Assembly: GCF_000282615.1 (NCBI RefSeq)
Contig: NZ_AKIY01000178.1
Span: forward strand, 16,826-80,825
Source: Bradyrhizobium sp. YR681
GTDB taxonomy: Bacteria; Pseudomonadota; Alphaproteobacteria; Rhizobiales; Xanthobacteraceae
Direction of reading: 5' to 3'
Length of the DNA stretch: 64,000 bases
Part shown: piece after piece, positions 60,801-64,000 of the stretch
Numbering within the stretch: the stretch's first letter is position 1
Layout: each line of letters starts with the position of its first letter
The notes under the pieces: generated by a model
The model's input: only the letters and a program-made list of their open reading frames with translations
Database searches by the model: none
Told to the model about the DNA's origin: nothing
Translations under genes and position numbers: made by a program

Positions 60801-61748
60801 ATGAAACGGACGATTTTCGGCGTGGCCGCGGCTCTTGCTCTGGCGGCGTCGGCACCCTGCGCGCACGCGCAATCCTTCATCAACGTGCTGACCGGCGGTA
60901 CCTCCGGCGTCTACTATCCGCTCGGGGTCGCGATCGGGAAAATCTACGGCGAGAAGATTCCGAACGTGAAGACGCAGGTGCAGGCCACCAAGGCGTCGGT
61001 CGAGAATTTGATCCTGCTCCAGCAGGGCCGCGGCGAACTGGCGTTCACGCTGGGTGACTCGCTGAAGGCGGCCTGGGAGGGCGAGGAGGAGGCGGGCTTC
61101 AAGACCAAGCTCGACAAGCTCAGGACCATCGGCGCGATCTATCCGAACTACATCCAGATCGTCGCGACCGCGGAGAGCGGCATCAAGACGCTGGCGGACC
61201 TCAAGGGCAAGAGCCTGTCGGTCGGCGCGCCGAAATCGGGCACGGAGCTGAATTCGCGCGCGATTCTGGCGGCAGCCGGCATGACCTACAAGGACCTCGG
61301 CAAGGTCGAATATCTGCCGTTCGCCGAATCCGTCGATCTCATGAAGAACCGCCAGCTCGGCGCGACGCTGCAATCGGCCGGCCTCGGCGTGGCCTCGCTG
61401 AAGGATCTCTCCAGCTCGAGCCCGATTACGGTGGTTGCCGTGCCGAAGGAGACCGTCGACAAGATCGGCCCGCCCTTCATCTCGGCAATCATACCCGCCA
61501 ACACCTATACCGGCCAGGACAAGGACGTCCCGACGGCCGCCGTGGTCAATTACCTCGTGACCTCTTCGGCGGTGTCGGACGATCTCGCCTACCAGATGAC
61601 CAAGCTGGTCTACGAGTCGCTGCCGGAACTGCAGAATGCCCATGCGGCAGGCAAGGAGATCAAGCTCGAGACGGCCGCCACCGGTAGCCCGGTCCCGCTG
61701 CACCCCGGCGCGATCCGCTATTACAAGGAAAAAGGGCTGATCAAGTAA
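60801..61748 (+). CDS. TAXI-family TRAP transporter solute-binding protein
   Basis: The 315-aa protein begins with a signal peptide (RTIFGVAAALALAASAPCA). The TAXI signature follows: INVLTGGTSGVYYPLGVAIG, then VQATKASVENLILLQQGRGE and a later VGAPKSGTELNSRAIL. TAXI proteins capture a small solute, often an amino or dicarboxylic acid, in the periplasm and hand it to a fused TRAP permease. The start at 60801 is set by the signal. The permease gene follows at 61910, so this is a complete binding protein-permease unit. Confidence 0.92.
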   Translation: MKRTIFGVAAALALAASAPCAHAQSFINVLTGGTSGVYYPLGVAIGKIYGEKIPNVKTQVQATKASVENLILLQQGRGELAFTLGDSLKAAWEGEEEAGFKTKLDKLRTIGAIYPNYIQIVATAESGIKTLADLKGKSLSVGAPKSGTELNSRAILAAAGMTYKDLGKVEYLPFAESVDLMKNRQLGATLQSAGLGVASLKDLSSSSPITVVAVPKETVDKIGPPFISAIIPANTYTGQDKDVPTAAVVNYLVTSSAVSDDLAYQMTKLVYESLPELQNAHAAGKEIKLETAATGSPVPLHPGAIRYYKEKGLIK

Positions 61749-61769
61749 GCAGCCTCATCCACCGACGGC

Positions 61770-61818
61770 ATGCCCGGGCAAAGCGCGAAGCACGTCTTCG
61801 CGCGGATGTCCCGGGCAT
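61770..61818. repeat. Long hairpin between TRAP binding protein and permease genes
   Basis: atgcccggg (61770-61778) pairs with cccgggcat (61810-61818), and gcgcgaag (61783-61790) with cttcgcgc (61795-61802) inside it. The structure could reduce read-through to the permease gene and so set the binding protein to permease ratio. Confidence 0.75.
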
Positions 61819-61909
61819 CCACGTTCTTGGCGGCACTGCAGGCCATGATGCGTGCGGGGACGGTGCCAATGTTGTAAATGACGCACCATCAGGGCGCGGG
61901 GACACATCG

Positions 61910-64000
61910 ATGTTGCAGGCAGAGGGCTCGGCAGAGCCCATCAAGGTCGAATTCGACAATTTCGAGCATGGTTTCCCGGAAGGCTTCGGGCCGGGCTGGT
62001 GGGGCCATCTCGCCTACTGGATCGGCATCGCGTTTGCCACCTTCCAGCTCTATGTCGCCGCTTTCAACTATCTGCCGAGCCAGGTGGTGCGCGGCGTCCA
62101 TGTCGGGTTCCTCGTTCTCCTCACCTTCGGCCTGATCGCCAATTTCACCGCCAGAAGCGACATTGGCCGCGCGTTCGGCTGGGTGATCGGCGCCGCCGGC
62201 TTCTTCTGCGGGCTCTATCAGTGGATCTTCTATGCCGATCTGATCGCGCGCGACGGCGATCCGACCAATGTCGATCTTGCGGTCGGCACGCTGCTCGCGG
62301 TGCTTATTTTCGAGGGTACGCGGCGGCTGATGGGCGCGGCGCTGCCGCTGATGTGCGGCGCGTGCCTGCTCTACTGGTTCTTCGGGCAATACCTGCCGTC
62401 GCCGCTCAACCACCGCGGCTACGGTTTCGACCAGATCGTCACGCATCTGTCGTTCGGCACCGAAGGCTTTTACGGCGTGCCGATCTATGTCTCGGCGACC
62501 TACATCTTCCTGTTCATCCTGTTCGGCTCGTTCCTGGAGCGGGCCGGCATGATCCAGCTGTTCACCGACGTCTCGCTCGGCCTGTTCGGCAGGACGCGTG
62601 GCGGGCCCGCGAAGGTTGCGGTGTTCGCGTCCGGCATGATGGGCACGATCTCCGGCTCCGGCGTCGCCAACGTCGTCACCGTCGGCCAGTTCACGATTCC
62701 GCTGATGATCAGGTTCGGCTACCGCCGCGCGTTCGCCGCGGGCGTCGAGGCCACCGCTTCGATGGGCGGGCAGATCATGCCGCCGGTGATGGGCGCGGTC
62801 GCCTTCATCATGGCGGAGACGCTCGGCGTCCAGTACTCGGAGATCGTCAAGGCCGCGGCGATCCCCGCGATCCTCTATTTTGCCTCCGCGTTCTGGATGG
62901 TGCATCTCGAAGCCGGCAAGCACGGCCTCGTCGGCATGAAGAAGGCGGAGATCCCGAGCGCCTGGAAGGCGCTGGTGACGCGCTGGTATCTCGTGCTGCC
63001 GCTCGCCGCGCTGGTCTACATGCTGTTCGAGGGCTTTACGCCGCTCTATGCCGGCAGCATGGGCCTCGCGCTGACGGTGGCGCTGATCCTCGGCACTGCC
63101 ATCACGACGGGCGCTTCCTCGACGGTCGTCCGTTCCATCTTCTGGATCGGGCTCGCGCTCGTCGTCGCCGCGCTTTCGCGCGACGGCCTCCAGATCGTGC
63201 CGGTGGCGAGCGTCGTCGTCGGGCTGATCGTGATCACCGCTTTCATCCGTGGCGGCTTCAAGGCCCTGCGCGAATGCCGCGATGCGTTGGCCGAGAGTGC
63301 GAAATCCGCCATCACCGTCGGCATGGCCTGTGCCATCGTCGGCGTCATCATCGGCATGATGTCGCAGACCGGCGTCGGCACCATTTTTGGCAGCTGGGTG
63401 ATCGGGCTCGGTGAAAAGAGCTTGTTCCTGGCGCTGATCATGACCATGCTGCTGTCGATCCTGCTCGGCACCGGCATTCCGACCATCCCGACCTACATCA
63501 TCACCGCCGCGCTCGCAGCACCCGCACTGGCGAAGCTCGGCGTGCCGCTGATCGCGAGCCACATGTTCGCGTTCTACTACGGCATCATGGCCGACCTTTC
63601 GCCGCCGGTGGCGCTCGCCGCGCTCGCGGCAGCGCCGATCGCGAAGGAGAATCCGGACAAGATCGGCTGGGAGGCGATGCGTATCGCGCTCGCCGGTTAC
63701 GTCATTCCCTTCATCTTCGTCTATTCGCCGGCGTTGATGCTCCAGGCCGGCGATCCCATGGCGGCAAAGCTCGGCTTCTACGGCGCGGTGGCGCTGGCGA
63801 GTTTCAAGGCGCTGGTGGCGATCGCGCTGTTCGGCATGGTCGCGATCGGCTACCTGTTCACGCGGCTGACGCTGCTCGAACGCGTGGTCGGGCTCGGTGC
63901 CGCGCTGTGCCTGCTCGGGGACTTCGCGTTCAGCGACACCGCGGGCTTTACGCTCGCGGCCGCGCTCGTGCTGTGGCAGTGGCGGCAGCGTCCGCCGGCC
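61910..64000 (+). CDS. TRAP transporter fused permease (4TM/12TM), cut by window edge
   Basis: The frame starts with ATG at 61910 and stays open for 697 codons to the window's last base, so the 3' end is missing. The protein has many hydrophobic segments, as in DctQ-DctM fusions. The first four or so (for example LAYWIGIAFATFQLYVAAF) match the small subunit. The later region carries the DctM signature around ASGMMGTISGSGVANVVTVG, then TASMGGQIMPPVMGAVAFIM. It transports the solute delivered by the TAXI protein, using a sodium or proton gradient. No stop codon is seen, so this gene is easily missed by an ORF list. Confidence 0.9.
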   Translation, partial: MLQAEGSAEPIKVEFDNFEHGFPEGFGPGWWGHLAYWIGIAFATFQLYVAAFNYLPSQVVRGVHVGFLVLLTFGLIANFTARSDIGRAFGWVIGAAGFFCGLYQWIFYADLIARDGDPTNVDLAVGTLLAVLIFEGTRRLMGAALPLMCGACLLYWFFGQYLPSPLNHRGYGFDQIVTHLSFGTEGFYGVPIYVSATYIFLFILFGSFLERAGMIQLFTDVSLGLFGRTRGGPAKVAVFASGMMGTISGSGVANVVTVGQFTIPLMIRFGYRRAFAAGVEATASMGGQIMPPVMGAVAFIMAETLGVQYSEIVKAAAIPAILYFASAFWMVHLEAGKHGLVGMKKAEIPSAWKALVTRWYLVLPLAALVYMLFEGFTPLYAGSMGLALTVALILGTAITTGASSTVVRSIFWIGLALVVAALSRDGLQIVPVASVVVGLIVITAFIRGGFKALRECRDALAESAKSAITVGMACAIVGVIIGMMSQTGVGTIFGSWVIGLGEKSLFLALIMTMLLSILLGTGIPTIPTYIITAALAAPALAKLGVPLIASHMFAFYYGIMADLSPPVALAALAAAPIAKENPDKIGWEAMRIALAGYVIPFIFVYSPALMLQAGDPMAAKLGFYGAVALASFKALVAIALFGMVAIGYLFTRLTLLERVVGLGAALCLLGDFAFSDTAGFTLAAALVLWQWRQRPPA

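Noticed and set aside
61889..63562. 557-codon minus-strand frame under the TRAP permease
   Set aside because: The plus-strand frame encodes an obvious membrane permease open to the window edge; the minus frame is an Arg/His/Asp-rich shadow.
1..64000. CRISPR arrays, rRNA or tRNA genes
   Set aside because: No regularly spaced direct repeats, no rRNA-like sequence and no tRNA-like cloverleaf or T-loop sequence were found by eye on either strand; a covariance-model search could still find a divergent one.

Overview
The window reads as a high-GC alphaproteobacterial chromosome, most likely Bradyrhizobium or a close relative. This is inferred from codon choice, from Rhizobiales-type families (DUF736, DUF932, TctC-like binding proteins, TAXI/TRAP transporter, PcaB) and from intergenic palindromes typical of that genus. 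No rRNA, tRNA, CRISPR array, integrase or intact transposase was found.

The window has two halves. Positions 1 to about 33.6 kb look like an accessory island, with lower and more variable GC, long gene-poor scars, rare start codons and patchwork gene order. From pcaB (33640) onward it looks like ordinary chromosome: dense, very GC-rich metabolic and transport genes.

Island part A (0.4-2.5 kb) carries DUF736 and DUF932 genes of the type found on Rhizobiales plasmids and integrative elements, followed by about 1.4 kb with no credible gene. Part B (3.9-20.0 kb) resembles an undescribed biosynthetic locus. A leftward operon holds a 135-aa protein, an NlpC/P60 enzyme, a SPASM-type radical SAM enzyme and a class III aminotransferase. 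A family 2 glycosyltransferase and a tectonin-like propeller flank it. An enolase paralogue lacks two canonical catalytic residues. A second leftward operon holds a U32-like barrel, an unknown protein, a D-2-hydroxyacid dehydrogenase, a class I aminotransferase and an NDP-kinase-like protein. Divergent from it runs a heme-oxygenase-like putative diiron protein, a HIT hydrolase and an APH-type kinase. The block ends with a PPC-decarboxylase/LanD-type flavoprotein, a nucleotidyltransferase-fold protein and a 163-aa protein ending in cysteine. Together this suggests a small-molecule or modified-peptide pathway with phosphorylated or nucleotidylated intermediates; the product is unknown.

Island part C (20.3-32.7 kb) is a defence-type region. 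A GAF/degenerate-kinase sensor is translationally coupled to a receiver-APH-kinase fusion, followed by a small unknown protein, a DUF3800 protein and an Abi_C protein. A Hachiman system (HamA DUF1837 nuclease, HamB helicase) with a DUF3223 gene comes next. Three same-direction copies of a decayed repeat lie at the junctions of these blocks, suggesting that they were assembled as cassettes.

The chromosomal part (33.6-64 kb) carries pcaB with a TctC-type binding protein, a Tat-exported class V aminotransferase homologue, a 900-aa beta-rich protein of unknown role, two tandem LuxR paralogues, several small secreted proteins, a FABP-like protein, a RibD-C reductase, an amine oxidase and an isochorismatase-like hydrolase. 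These are followed by an acyl-CoA synthetase with oleate hydratase, a sensor kinase with a fused ABC-type binding domain, a TPR protein, an aldo/keto reductase, a PaaI thioesterase, a Nudix hydrolase, a lysozyme-like exported protein, and a TAXI-type binding protein with a fused TRAP permease that runs off the right edge.
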